Assembly (NCBI GenBank): GCA_965232255.1
Contig: OZ246962.1
Span: 310,001 to 374,000 of the forward strand
Length of the DNA stretch: 64,000 nucleotides
DNA from: Endozoicomonas sp965232255
Lineage (GTDB): Bacteria > Pseudomonadota > Gammaproteobacteria > Pseudomonadales > Endozoicomonadaceae
Reading direction: 5' to 3'
Positions 51,110-59,406 of the stretch are shown here, piece by piece. The translations under genes and the position numbers were made by a program. The notes under the pieces are model-generated. The model saw only the letters and a program-made list of their open reading frames with translations. It was not told the origin of the DNA and did not search any database. The number at the start of each line of letters is the position of its first letter. Position 1 is the stretch's first letter.

Positions 51110-52774
51110 CTATGCCTCTGAACTGGACAGCGGACGTCTGTCCAGAATGCTGGACAACGTAGCCTTTATGCCCTTGAGTGGCTCGCTAATGTAGCCGCTG
51201 CCATCCGGGATCAGGTGCAACACTCGCTGTTCAAAGCTTCTGCGATCCTTGAGCCTTGGCTGGCGATTAATCTCTTTTTCGTAGACGCGCAGCAGCTCTT
51301 GCACCTCCTGCTCCAGGGCATCAACCAGCTTAAGCAAGTCTCGCATAATGCCCAGGTCTTCGTCGGCAAAGCGGTCATAATCAGTGCTGGCAGAAAGTCT
51401 GCCATCGACTCGCCTGGCCGAGTCAAACTCCGACAGCCCGGCACGCCGATACTCTTTTTCGATCAAATGTACCGCCAGATTGTAATTGACGCAGGCGATT
51501 AACAGAGCAATCTTGCTGACGGATTGGTCCACATGCATCAAGCCAAGTCGGGCGCACTTGGCCAGAATTTCTTTCATTTTGCTCTGGTACTTATCAAAGC
51601 TTTCCGCCTCTTTGATCATCTGGCACATTTCCCGGAAGAAGAAAATCACCCCGGCATCGCAGTACAATTTGTACTTCTCTCCCTCTCTGATCGCCTTCTG
51701 GTTAAAATCTTTACGACTTTGCCCTCTCAGACTTTTAAACGACAGTGTTTCAAAGATGGTGATCACATCATCGCCTTTTGTTTTGCCCTGAAAAGACTCG
51801 CAGATATCTCGTTCAACACAGGTAATGGTTTGCGACACCTCAGAAAGCCGCTCAAATCCGTTGGTGTCATTTTGCAAAAAGAGCAGAAAACGGGCATCAA
51901 GACACACTTCTGACTCCGCCATCACTTTTTTGCATTTACCCGTTTCATCCGTCCATCCTGCCCACTTGGCAAAGCAGTTGAGCATAAAAACGGTGACACC
52001 TTTAAATGCCAAACTGCTATTAGCAATGCTTCCTGAGCCACTTTGCCAAACCGCAGTGGCATTGAGATTGTACTTATCCCGGTACCATAGCGGTGGGTTC
52101 CCTGGGTTGTACGTGTTGAGTTTATTCAATATCAATTCTGAGGCCAGCACGGTTGCCTGTGAAACGTTGCTAATTTGTGCAGCAATGGCGCTGATGCGGT
52201 GGCCATAGAGAAAACGGCATGCTGGGCCGGAGATGGGCCTCTCGGTGCTGTCCGTCGAATTCACTGACTGTCGATCATGGGGTATGGATTCAACGTCGGA
52301 CAAGCTGGCAATCCGCGCTTCCATCAAGCAGCCCGATGACTGCGACTGACCCGACAGTAAGGTGTCAACCGACGGTTGTCGTGCAAGTTGAGGTCGTCCG
52401 GAAAATAGCGATGACGATAATGACGAGATATCGAAATCACGCAAGGATGAATCAACACTGCCGGCATCACTAACAGAAAACCGATTGTCAGATGGGGAAG
52501 CCAAGTTAATAGCATAGGATCGGTTAACTACGAATGCCTCTTGATCATTTTGGTCATTGATCGGCTCAACATTAATCACCACCCTGTCACTATTAGGTTG
52601 TGGAGCAAAAGTAACTCGATTATGCGCTGTACAATTAACGACAATGCTGCGGCCTTGTTGATAATCAACCTCATACCCCTGAAAGTAGCCTCGGCAGTCA
52701 GTGAGTACTGATGCTGTCATATCTGTCTGTGTTGTCGCATCCAGGCGACAGGGTTGTCCTGATAAAAGATTCAT
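51110..52774 (-). CDS. Large hypothetical protein with a Ser-rich linker
   Basis: 554 residues; no family recognised. Residues 1-90 look like a beta-rich domain (for example SIVVNCTAHNRVTF). Residues about 95-185 are Ser/Asp-rich low complexity and probably disordered. From about 195 the protein is mainly helical, with a hydrophobic stretch near ALLIACVNYNLAVHLI and a C-terminal helical segment containing DLLKLVDALEQEVQELLRVY, which could be a coiled coil. No signal peptide. An IS605-type element lies immediately upstream. The architecture would fit a secreted effector or host-interaction protein, but that is inference. Confidence 0.75.
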   Translation of the reverse strand: MNLLSGQPCRLDATTQTDMTASVLTDCRGYFQGYEVDYQQGRSIVVNCTAHNRVTFAPQPNSDRVVINVEPINDQNDQEAFVVNRSYAINLASPSDNRFSVSDAGSVDSSLRDFDISSLSSSLFSGRPQLARQPSVDTLLSGQSQSSGCLMEARIASLSDVESIPHDRQSVNSTDSTERPISGPACRFLYGHRISAIAAQISNVSQATVLASELILNKLNTYNPGNPPLWYRDKYNLNATAVWQSGSGSIANSSLAFKGVTVFMLNCFAKWAGWTDETGKCKKVMAESEVCLDARFLLFLQNDTNGFERLSEVSQTITCVERDICESFQGKTKGDDVITIFETLSFKSLRGQSRKDFNQKAIREGEKYKLYCDAGVIFFFREMCQMIKEAESFDKYQSKMKEILAKCARLGLMHVDQSVSKIALLIACVNYNLAVHLIEKEYRRAGLSEFDSARRVDGRLSASTDYDRFADEDLGIMRDLLKLVDALEQEVQELLRVYEKEINRQPRLKDRRSFEQRVLHLIPDGSGYISEPLKGIKATLSSILDRRPLSSSEA

Positions 52775-52811
52775 GGCAGTGGCCTCTTTAACCTGGTTAT
52801 CCGTTTTTCAA

Positions 52812-52857
52812 GGAGTGACATACTCCCACCACTAAGCCGCTAGGCGGCTATAGTGGG
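52812..52857 (-). ncRNA. Transposon right end and probable omega RNA scaffold of tnpB
   Basis: Two hairpins: GGAGT/ACTCC with a 5-base loop (52812-52826), and a longer imperfect stem built on CCCAC..AAGCCGC and GCGGCT..GTGGG (52825-52857). In this family the right end is transcribed from the tnpB 3' end and forms the guide RNA scaffold, the guide being the flanking DNA. The tnpB stop codon lies inside the second stem. The guide would then read into sequence below 52812, just upstream of the 554-residue gene. Confidence 0.65.
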
Positions 52858-54063
52858 GGCTTCTTGCGACCCATGCTGAGAACACTCAACACCTTTCGCT
52901 GTAGAACCTGCACTGATAGGGCAATCTACAGGGGAACTCTTTATGCAATCGCTGTGTCCCAGCGAATCAGCTAAACCAATATCTCTTATATTTCGGGCGG
53001 CGTTGATGTCTCTGTCGTTCATCCTATGGCAACTTGGACATTGCCATTCACGGATTGATAAAGGCATGGCATCCATTTTGTAGCCACAGCAATTACACAG
53101 TTTTGAGCTTGGCTGGAATCTTCCTATACGAATCAGGTTTTTGCCATTCCAGCGGCACTTGTAGTCCAGTGTCGTTAGAAATATACCCCAACCAGCATCC
53201 TGTATTGCTCTGGCCAGCTTCCGGTTCTTGGTCATGCCTTTGATATTCAGATCTTCAACTGCAAACGTGGTTGCGTGGTTTTTGCCAGCCAGCGTTGCAG
53301 TTACCTGATGAATGAAATCACGACGACGGTTAGCCACCTTTTCATGGATGATGGCAACTATTCTTTTCTGTTTTGCCCTGTTACCAGAGCCTTTTTTCCT
53401 TCTGGATAATTTCTTTTGCTCAATGGCAAGCCGAGCCAATGATGCCTTTAGCACCCTGGGATTGTCTGTTTTGTTCCCCTCACTGTCGATCAGAAACGCG
53501 GTCAGTCCAACATCAAGGCCAACGGTGTGCTCAGGCTCAATCAACGACGGTATGGGATCAATGGCACCATGATCCACCAAAACACTGGCAAAATATTTTC
53601 CGACAGGGGAGCGCTTGATCGTGACTGTTTTTACCTTGCCAACAAAAGGGCGATGCAGTTTCGCCCTGATTCCCTTGAGTTTTGGCAAATTGATTTGACC
53701 TTGTTGGAAATCAACGGTCACATGCTGCGGGCATTGGAACGACTGCCAGCCGGCGTATTTTGATTTGAACCGTGGGAATTTCGCCCGACCCTGAAAAAAG
53801 TTAGTGAATGCCGTGTCCAGGTTGGCCAGTGAAGCCAACAGGCTTTGGCTATTCACTTCCGTCAGCCACTCCTTATCGGCTTTTTTGCTGGCAACCACCA
53901 TATCCTGAAGCTGACGCTTTGACAGGCTTTTCCCGGTTTCCTTGTAGTGTTTGTCCTTTTCAGACAAGGCCCAGTTATAGACATGCCTGGCGCAACCGAA
54001 GTGCTTGGCAATCAGCACTTTCTGTTCTGCGTTCGGGTAGAGTCTATATTTGTAGGCTTTCAT
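52840..54063 (-). CDS. tnpB: TnpB, IS605-type RNA-guided nuclease
   Basis: 407 residues, full length. RuvC residues D184 (VGLDVGLTAFLID), E270 (FAVEDLNIKGM) and the Asp of NDRDINAARNI (D352), with the zinc ribbon C323, C326, C342, C345. N-terminal helix-turn-helix region MKAYKYRLYPNAEQKVLIAK. It cuts the donor site guided by omega RNA and thereby helps the element persist. ATG at 54063, divergent from tnpA. Its stop codon (52840-52842) lies within the right-end hairpin, so coding sequence and RNA scaffold overlap. Confidence 0.95.
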   Translation of the reverse strand: MKAYKYRLYPNAEQKVLIAKHFGCARHVYNWALSEKDKHYKETGKSLSKRQLQDMVVASKKADKEWLTEVNSQSLLASLANLDTAFTNFFQGRAKFPRFKSKYAGWQSFQCPQHVTVDFQQGQINLPKLKGIRAKLHRPFVGKVKTVTIKRSPVGKYFASVLVDHGAIDPIPSLIEPEHTVGLDVGLTAFLIDSEGNKTDNPRVLKASLARLAIEQKKLSRRKKGSGNRAKQKRIVAIIHEKVANRRRDFIHQVTATLAGKNHATTFAVEDLNIKGMTKNRKLARAIQDAGWGIFLTTLDYKCRWNGKNLIRIGRFQPSSKLCNCCGYKMDAMPLSIREWQCPSCHRMNDRDINAARNIRDIGLADSLGHSDCIKSSPVDCPISAGSTAKGVECSQHGSQEAPTIAA

Positions 54064-54100
54064 GGTGCTATGATAGAAAAAACATCATTAGTGTCAATAC

Positions 54101-54502
54101 ATGAAATCTCATTATCACTGTTTCTACAAACTAAAATATCACTTAGTGTTAGTAACAAAGTACCGAAAAAAATGTTTTACATCTCAGATGCTGGACAGGC
54201 TGGAAGTCATCTGTCGTGAATTGGGCGATAAGTGGGAGGTAAGTCTGGATCAGTTTAGTGGAGAAGCTGATCATATCCACCTCATGCTGGACATGCACCC
54301 AAACATAATACCCAGCAAGTTCATCAACAACTTGAAAACGGTCACCAGTCGGCTTATCAGGAAAGAGTTTTCGCAACACCTGAAAGCGTACTACCAGGAG
54401 CCGGTACTCTGGACAAGAGCATATTGCTTGATCACCGCTGGCGGTGCGCCGTTGGTGGTGATCAAAGAATATATCCAGAAACAGGAAAGACCAGAGAAAT
54501 AG
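54101..54502 (+). CDS. tnpA: TnpA, IS200/IS605-type Y1 HUH transposase
   Basis: 133 residues, typical for the family. The HUH metal-binding motif is ADHIHLML (H58, H60), and the catalytic Tyr is Y124 in VIKEYIQKQ. It nicks and joins single-stranded transposon ends by recognising subterminal hairpins. ATG at 54101, 37 bases from the tnpB start on the opposite strand. No frameshift or missing residue is seen. Confidence 0.95.
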   Translation: MKSHYHCFYKLKYHLVLVTKYRKKCFTSQMLDRLEVICRELGDKWEVSLDQFSGEADHIHLMLDMHPNIIPSKFINNLKTVTSRLIRKEFSQHLKAYYQEPVLWTRAYCLITAGGAPLVVIKEYIQKQERPEK

Positions 54503-54581
54503 CAGAGCTCCACGGTCTGCCTGCTATCCCTCTCCACCCAAACGCTTCGCGCTATGGATGGAGAATTCCGCAGATTTCGTT

Positions 54582-54602
54582 AAAGGAGCACACCTCCTTT
54601 TT
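54582..54602 (+). terminator. Terminator downstream of tnpA
   Basis: AAAGGAG, 5-base loop, CTCCTTT followed by more T residues. It lies between the tnpA-side hairpin of the IS element and the tRNA-Ser gene. Confidence 0.65.
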
Positions 54603-54700
54603 AGTTCATTTTTTGTCTTCTGATATATATTTTTTTGCCTTTGTGACGGCAGTGATATAAAGTACGCAGCCAGTTCAGGGCAGTCATGCTTTGGGCTTAT

Positions 54701-54791
54701 GGTGAGGTGTCCGAGTGGCTGAAGGAGCACGCCTGGAAAGTGTGTGTACGTTAATCGCGTACCGAGGGTTCGAATCCCTCCCTCACCGCCA
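54701..54791 (+). tRNA. tRNA-Ser (GGA)
   Basis: 91 nt including encoded CCA. The acceptor stem GGTGAGG pairs with CCTCACC. The anticodon stem CACGC/GTGTG encloses the loop CTGGAAA with anticodon GGA at 54735-54737. A long variable arm typical of class II tRNAs follows, then the T-arm GGGTTCGAATCCC. It closely resembles E. coli serW/serX. It is followed by a terminator and then an AT-rich accessory stretch. Confidence 0.97.
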
Positions 54792-54879
54792 GTTTATATC
54801 TTACAGAATCTCGCGCCCGGATTTTATTGACCGGCGTACTTTCTGTTTATTCCACTAAGAATTCTGTGCAATTCATTGA

Positions 54880-54906
54880 AAAAAGCCCGTATTTTACGGG
54901 CTTTTT
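54880..54906 (+). terminator. Rho-independent terminator of tRNA-Ser
   Basis: A perfect 12-bp stem, AAAAAGCCCGTA with TACGGGCTTTTT, and a 3-base loop, ending in a T-run, about 90 bases after the tRNA. Confidence 0.85.
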
Positions 54907-54948
54907 GTTGTTTTAGCAGTTAGCTTTTTCTGCTTTCTATCTACTGAA

Positions 54949-55059
54949 GAGGTGCTCCAAGCCACAAAAAAGTACTGGCTGATCGAGAACCAGCTGCACT
55001 GGGTTTTGGATGTGGCCTTTGACGAGGATCGGAAAGCACCTAAATTGATCAATTTTTAA
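54949..55059 (+). pseudogene. Remnant of an ISAs1-family transposase
   Basis: A 36-codon fragment with no start reads KKYWLIENQLHWVLDVAFDE and then DR. It matches the conserved WxIENxLHWxLDVxFxED segment, which carries the catalytic Glu of the ISAs1 (IS4-like DDE) transposases. The remainder of the gene is missing on both sides; the frame closes with TAA at 55057-55059. It marks an old insertion beside tRNA-Ser. Confidence 0.75.
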
Positions 55060-55138
55060 TCATGCCTTTACCGTGTTGTGCTTTGGAAAACAGGGCATGA
55101 ATGTTATTGATAATCAGTATTTATGCAAAATTGCAATA

Positions 55139-55816
55139 CTACTCTCGAATAAGTCGACTGTGTTTAGCATACAAAGCTATCAGTTTGGTAGTCGTAGACT
55201 GACCGTAATGAAATTCTCGATGGCAGTTAGGACATAAAGCTATAGCGTTAGTTACCGTATCGGATCCACCATCTGCCAAGTGTCTCAAATGATGCACTTC
55301 CAAAAAAGGTTCACCTTCAGCAGTGAGAAATGGAGCTTCACTGTCGCAGCACTCACAGTAACCATTTGCTTCTTTAAGAACCCAAGCTTTTACTTTTGGA
55401 TCTCGCTGGTACTTGGTTACTTGAGTAACAACTATTTGCGGCTTAAACTCACCAAGGGGTTTTGAAAGTATTTTTTTGCTTTTTAACTCAGAAACCTGAC
55501 TTTCAAACGTCGCTTGCCCAACATAACTTTTGCTTTCTACTTTTGAGATCAGTCTTTCGATAAGTTCTATATGGTGGGAGCCAACATTCTTCTTAGGCTT
55601 TAGCCCTTCGATCCATTTTCTTCCCATAAGAGACATAACGTAAGAGATATTTTGCATTCTATACTCGAATGCTTTTTCGGTTCTGTCGAACCGCTTTGAT
55701 AGTTCGGAGTAGTAACTTTTTTTAATATAACGTTCATTCTGTGTTTCTTTTTTGTGCATATCCATATAGGCAAGCACAGAAGCTTCAAGTTCTTCTTCAG
55801 TCCATATTGTTGACAC
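55139..55816 (-). CDS. HNH endonuclease
   Basis: 225 residues from a GTG with AGGGA 8 bases upstream. The C-terminal HNH domain is intact: zinc Cys pair C154/C157, the HH pair H175-H176 in FLEVHHLRHLADGG, Asn190 in VTNAIALC, and C195/C198 with the final His. The N-terminal 90 residues are helical (MSTIWTEEELEASVLAYMDM) and may bind DNA or a partner. McrA-like modification-dependent restriction or phage defence is plausible. Composition is AT-rich compared with housekeeping genes, suggesting acquisition. No methylase is adjacent. Confidence 0.88.
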   Translation of the reverse strand: MSTIWTEEELEASVLAYMDMHKKETQNERYIKKSYYSELSKRFDRTEKAFEYRMQNISYVMSLMGRKWIEGLKPKKNVGSHHIELIERLISKVESKSYVGQATFESQVSELKSKKILSKPLGEFKPQIVVTQVTKYQRDPKVKAWVLKEANGYCECCDSEAPFLTAEGEPFLEVHHLRHLADGGSDTVTNAIALCPNCHREFHYGQSTTTKLIALYAKHSRLIRE

Positions 55817-55972
55817 AATTTTTCCCTAAAATTTAATTTGGTAAAAATAATTCAACCTTAACTTTATTAAAGTTGTAAGTTTTTGTAATTTTATTACCTT
55901 AATTTACCTTATTACAATCTGCCAATAATACTTACTGGCCTTCGTTAAAGAATAGTTATAGTAGGTAAAAAT

Positions 55973-56266
55973 ATGAGCAAGCTTATTGATAGGCACAAAG
56001 CTTCTATAGAAGAAGTAAAATATGAATTACCATAATTTTATAACGATGAGATATACGATGCTGGCGGCAAGCAATTCCTCAAGCATGTTGATGAATATGC
56101 TTACCAGAGATATGGGATTAGTACTGCTGATATAATTTGTGGCGGAGATATAAAAGAGTTTTTTGCGAAGTGGTACGACGTAAAAATTGGTGTTGATGAT
56201 ATTCGGTGGTTAATTGATGAGCAAGCAGAGAAACATGATTTAACTGTTATAGATCAACGGTCCTGA
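55973..56266 (+). pseudogene. Small gene (about 97 codons) interrupted by an in-frame TAA
   Basis: From the ATG at 55973 the frame reads MSKLIDRHKASIEEVKYELP, then TAA (56033-56035). It continues in the same frame without further stops for 76 codons (FYNDEIYDAGGKQFLKHVDE to TVIDQRS) until TGA at 56264-56266. The second part is well-behaved coding sequence (acidic, with WYDVKIGVDDIRWLIDEQAE) and has no start codon of its own. Best read as a gene with a recent nonsense mutation. AT-rich, no family recognised, directly divergent from the HNH endonuclease gene. Confidence 0.65.
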
Positions 56267-56584
56267 CTTAAGCAGTTTTCCGTTGGTACGTCTTGAGTCT
56301 TCGGGATTTTGATCTTGAGCGTTGAAATCATGAATACGGCTTTAGTCGTTTTTCAATTGCTCGTGATTCTTGCTTCCAGACCGATTGTTCCGTACCTGCT
56401 CTTCAGAGATAGCAATGGATCTGACATTCCCCGCATTCCCTTCTTATATCCCTGCCCGATTGAATGACAGTTTACGAATATTTTGTTTGCTAAAATAACC
56501 AATATTAACAACAACTGTCTTTTTCTATCAAAAGGCACCGGACTTCCCGTGAAAAATTTTGGGAGAAGTCCGGCGCAGGCCGGT
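56267..56584. other. 318-bp intergenic stretch
   Basis: No convincing gene. Frames here are short and without family resemblance. It ends with the terminator of the 935-residue protein gene. Confidence 0.5.
56538..56573 (-). terminator. Terminator of the repeat-rich protein gene
   Basis: CCGGACTT pairs with AAGTCCGG, extended by CCC/GGG across a 2-base bulge. On the minus strand the stem is followed by TGCCTTTTG. It lies 11 bases beyond the stop at 56585. Confidence 0.65.
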
Positions 56585-59392
56585 TTAGTTCTTACCGAAC
56601 AGGGTTTTGTGAATCTTATCCAGAACTTTCATTCTGTTTTCGTGGCGGGTCTTCTTGTTGACATCCAGCGAATTGCTGGCTTGATCAATTAGCGCCAACA
56701 GGATAGCACGCTCCGACGCCTTTTCGTCCAGACCAAGAGTTTCAAGCGCCTCTAGCTGTACTTGGTCAGGTTGTCGCAACATCGGTTTACTACCGATAAC
56801 ATCGAAGCTGATGTATTTCTCTGCTGCCGCAACAATATCTTTCGACAAGGCCAGGTTGCTGTCGTTCTCCTGCAACTTCTTATAAGCACCTCTAGCCACA
56901 CTCATCTCATTAAATGTACTGCTTACACCGAGCAATTTGCGATCCTGAACCATCTCCTGATAGTCTTTGGAGCCAACTGGAAAGTTCATTTTCAGCTTGT
57001 TGGGCTTAGCGTAACCAGATGATTCAACACCGCTTAAGTCCAGGGGATCATTGATGATTTTCCTACCGGACCCTGCGGGTGTTGAGTATTGAACCTCAGC
57101 CGGATCAAGTTGTTGTTGGTTATCACTCAGCGCAGCCTTGCGTTCTTGCGCTATCTCGCGAATTCGGGTGGTATCTGGTGGCACCACGTCTGATTCAGAC
57201 TCTGCACTTACTTGATCTGAGAAATAACCCTCATCCTCCACTTCCTCAGTAGATTCCGATATCACTGCCGCTGATGTGCCATCACCAATTTTGGTATTCT
57301 GTGCACTCAGGTCATTCTGTTCAAACTCCATTTCATCGTCGGCGAGATAGTCTGGATCGATATCATCATTGATAGCAACGGATTCTGATGCCGTAGCAGG
57401 AGCCGAGATTTTTGCGTCCGTCTGCTGTAGCTCTTGCGGAATCGCATTTTCTGATCCCACGCTTACATCTTCCTCAGAAACATGGCCATCCTCCACATCC
57501 ATAATTTCTGGCTCTGCTGTGTCGCCAACAATCCCAGCAAGCTCATTATCAGCAACCATGTCGCTGGTCATCGGCCCGGCAGATGCAGCAGTATTTCTGT
57601 TATCAACCGCGGTTTCTGGCTCGGCAAAGAGTTCTGCCACACCATCCAGATAGTCATCGGACAGACTTGAGCCTTGCTGCACAGATTGGTCAGCGTCGAG
57701 TGCCACCTGCTGTTTACTGTCTGCTACTACAGTTTCACGAATGCCTAAGGCTGCCGGTGCGGTTGCTGGTCGTTGTCGTGGTACTGCAACTTCCTCTACA
57801 GACGCAGAACCTACTTCAGCAATCCCCTCTGCTGAGGAGCCGGTATCCTCAGCAGACTCGTTATCAGCAACCATGCTACCGGTCATCGGTCCGGTGGATG
57901 CAACGGTATTGTTGGTAGCAACTGCGGCTTCTGGCTCAGCAAAGAGTTTTGCTACACCATCCAGATAGTCATCTGGCAGACTTGAGTCTTGACTTGTCAC
58001 CTGGGCGGTCACCGGTTCTTCGGAGGATGCAACGGTATTAACGGTATTATTGTTATCATCTGAGACTTCCGGCTCAGCAAAGAGTTCTGCCACACCTTCC
58101 AGATAGTCATCAGGCAGACTTGAGCCTTGACTTATCATCTGGTCGGTTCCCGCTTCTTCGGAGGACGCAACGGTATTATTGTTATCATCTGAGACTTCCG
58201 GCTCAGCAAAGAGTTCTGCCACACCATCCAGATAGTCATCGGGCAGACTTGAGCTTTGGCCCTTCATCGTTTGCTCGGCATCAGAGATCACTTGTCGTTT
58301 ACTATCTGATACCACAGTTTCATGAACATCCAAGGCTGAAGGTGCAGTTGTCGGTCGTTGCTGTGATGCTCCCTCTTCAACAGAAGCGGACTCAACAGAA
58401 GCGGAGGTTGCTGCAGCGCCACGCTCAGCAGAGACAGCCGCTGGGGCTGATGCTCGTCGTGGACTGGCGGCCGCCAGTGCATCTTCAGAAGCAGGGACTG
58501 ATTCAGCAATATCCCCGACGGAAGCGAGAGCGGCTGGCGCAGTAAATGGTCGATCCGTAGTTACATTCATGTCCTCCCCGGAAATCGGAGCTGACTCAAT
58601 ATCTTCGGAAATTACCCCATCAGAAACAACAGCAGCTGAGGCAGTCGATGGCCGTTTGACAGTTGCATACATTGGTTCTTCAAAAGCCGAAGCGACGTCC
58701 GCTGGATCATTCAAAACCTGAATGTCTTCTACTTCCTCAAAGGCAGTCGGCTTCTCCTGTTTATCGGAGGTCTGGACAGCTGAAGGCGATTCGTTGATTG
58801 TACTTCCCGGCTCGGGCCGATTTGCCCCAGAAATACTCTGAAAGCTCGGGTTGCTCGCACGTTCAGGCGCGCCATTGATCCATCCCATAAATTGGCTCTC
58901 AGCCACACTGTAATCAGAGCCAAAGTTTGCTCTCGCCCACTGCATACCTTTGTCAGCCAACTCAGCCGCCTCTGAAATGGAATAGCCTTTATTCTGAGCC
59001 AGGGTGGCCACGCCGCGATCAAACAGAATCTGACCCGACTCCGGGGTCATGGGGGTGGGCATATATAACGTGCTGAACGTGGTGACGATTACCTGTCGGT
59101 CTTTAATTTCTACATTTATTGTGCTGCAAGGCGGCACAAACAGCACAACGCTGTTGTTATTGTCAGGAGGGACAGTGATAACGGTTCTGTTACCAAAAAC
59201 CCCGGCTTGCCTTGGGGGAGTGCCTTTAGCTGTTTGGGAGTCATTAATCGAAACCGGCTGTGAAGCCCAACCACCTACGCTGTTGTTGCCATCCATAGTT
59301 AATAACCATCCACTGTGAGGTTTGTCGCCGACAGGAGTCATCTGAGTCTTGAGATGGTTATCGTAAAAAGTGGCTATTTTTTTATTGGTCAC
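56585..59392 (-). CDS. Large acidic repeat protein, function unknown
   Basis: 935 residues from a GTG at 59392; no family recognised. Residues 1-175 look folded and beta-rich (for example VITVPPDNNNSVVLFVPPC). Residues about 200-760 are acidic, disordered and repeated. Four copies of a helical motif SSLPDDYLDGVAELFAEPE start at 381, 424, 470 and 575. Five copies of an RPxTAPxAL-like motif lie near 247, 281, 312, 346 and 541. Residues about 780-935 are helical and basic, without repeats (for example DIVAAAEKYISFDVIGSKPM). No signal peptide or membrane segment. This fits a type III/IV-type effector or scaffold protein, which is inference. Divergent from the 59563-60636 gene. Confidence 0.8.
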   Translation of the reverse strand: MTNKKIATFYDNHLKTQMTPVGDKPHSGWLLTMDGNNSVGGWASQPVSINDSQTAKGTPPRQAGVFGNRTVITVPPDNNNSVVLFVPPCSTINVEIKDRQVIVTTFSTLYMPTPMTPESGQILFDRGVATLAQNKGYSISEAAELADKGMQWARANFGSDYSVAESQFMGWINGAPERASNPSFQSISGANRPEPGSTINESPSAVQTSDKQEKPTAFEEVEDIQVLNDPADVASAFEEPMYATVKRPSTASAAVVSDGVISEDIESAPISGEDMNVTTDRPFTAPAALASVGDIAESVPASEDALAAASPRRASAPAAVSAERGAAATSASVESASVEEGASQQRPTTAPSALDVHETVVSDSKRQVISDAEQTMKGQSSSLPDDYLDGVAELFAEPEVSDDNNNTVASSEEAGTDQMISQGSSLPDDYLEGVAELFAEPEVSDDNNNTVNTVASSEEPVTAQVTSQDSSLPDDYLDGVAKLFAEPEAAVATNNTVASTGPMTGSMVADNESAEDTGSSAEGIAEVGSASVEEVAVPRQRPATAPAALGIRETVVADSKQQVALDADQSVQQGSSLSDDYLDGVAELFAEPETAVDNRNTAASAGPMTSDMVADNELAGIVGDTAEPEIMDVEDGHVSEEDVSVGSENAIPQELQQTDAKISAPATASESVAINDDIDPDYLADDEMEFEQNDLSAQNTKIGDGTSAAVISESTEEVEDEGYFSDQVSAESESDVVPPDTTRIREIAQERKAALSDNQQQLDPAEVQYSTPAGSGRKIINDPLDLSGVESSGYAKPNKLKMNFPVGSKDYQEMVQDRKLLGVSSTFNEMSVARGAYKKLQENDSNLALSKDIVAAAEKYISFDVIGSKPMLRQPDQVQLEALETLGLDEKASERAILLALIDQASNSLDVNKKTRHENRMKVLDKIHKTLFGKN
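57614..58252 (-). repeat. Coding repeat array of the 935-residue protein
   Basis: DNA encoding the four copies of the motif SSLPDDYLDGVAELFAEPE and intervening spacers. Three copies are closely spaced (43-46 residues) and the fourth lies about 105 residues on. Several stretches are nearly identical at DNA level (for example around 58070-58130 and 58190-58260), pointing to recent duplication. Confidence 0.85.
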
Positions 59393-59406
59393 TCAATAAA
59401 TAGCCA
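59371..59406 (-). promoter_or_regulatory. Hairpin enclosing the start codon of the repeat protein
   Basis: TGGCTATTT and AAATAGCCA form a 9-bp inverted repeat (59371-59379 and 59398-59406). In the minus-strand mRNA the GTG start (59392) lies in the loop between the arms. No good Shine-Dalgarno is visible. It could modulate translation initiation. Confidence 0.4.

Larger units (their letters stand above)
52812..54564. mobile_element. Complete IS605-type element (divergent tnpA and tnpB)
   Basis: Divergent tnpB (minus) and tnpA (plus) separated by 37 bp. It is bounded on the tnpB side by the right-end hairpins at 52812-52857 and on the tnpA side by a hairpin TCTCCA/TGGAGA (54531-54564). Both genes look intact with all catalytic residues, so it may be active. 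IS200/IS605 elements move as single strands and make no target duplication, so exact ends cannot be fixed from this copy alone; the boundaries are approximate. Confidence 0.8.

Noticed and set aside
56033..56035. Programmed recoding of the TAA as an amino acid
   Set aside because: TAA is not used for selenocysteine or pyrrolysine and no special context is visible; a nonsense mutation is simpler.
57614..58252. Possible CRISPR-like array because of regular repeats
   Set aside because: The repeats are in frame, encode a protein motif and vary in spacing; there are no conserved short DNA repeats with unique spacers and no cas genes.
51110..59392. Homology between the N-terminal domains of the 554- and 935-residue proteins
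   Set aside because: Both contain a beta-rich stretch with a short INVE match, but this is too little to claim by eye.
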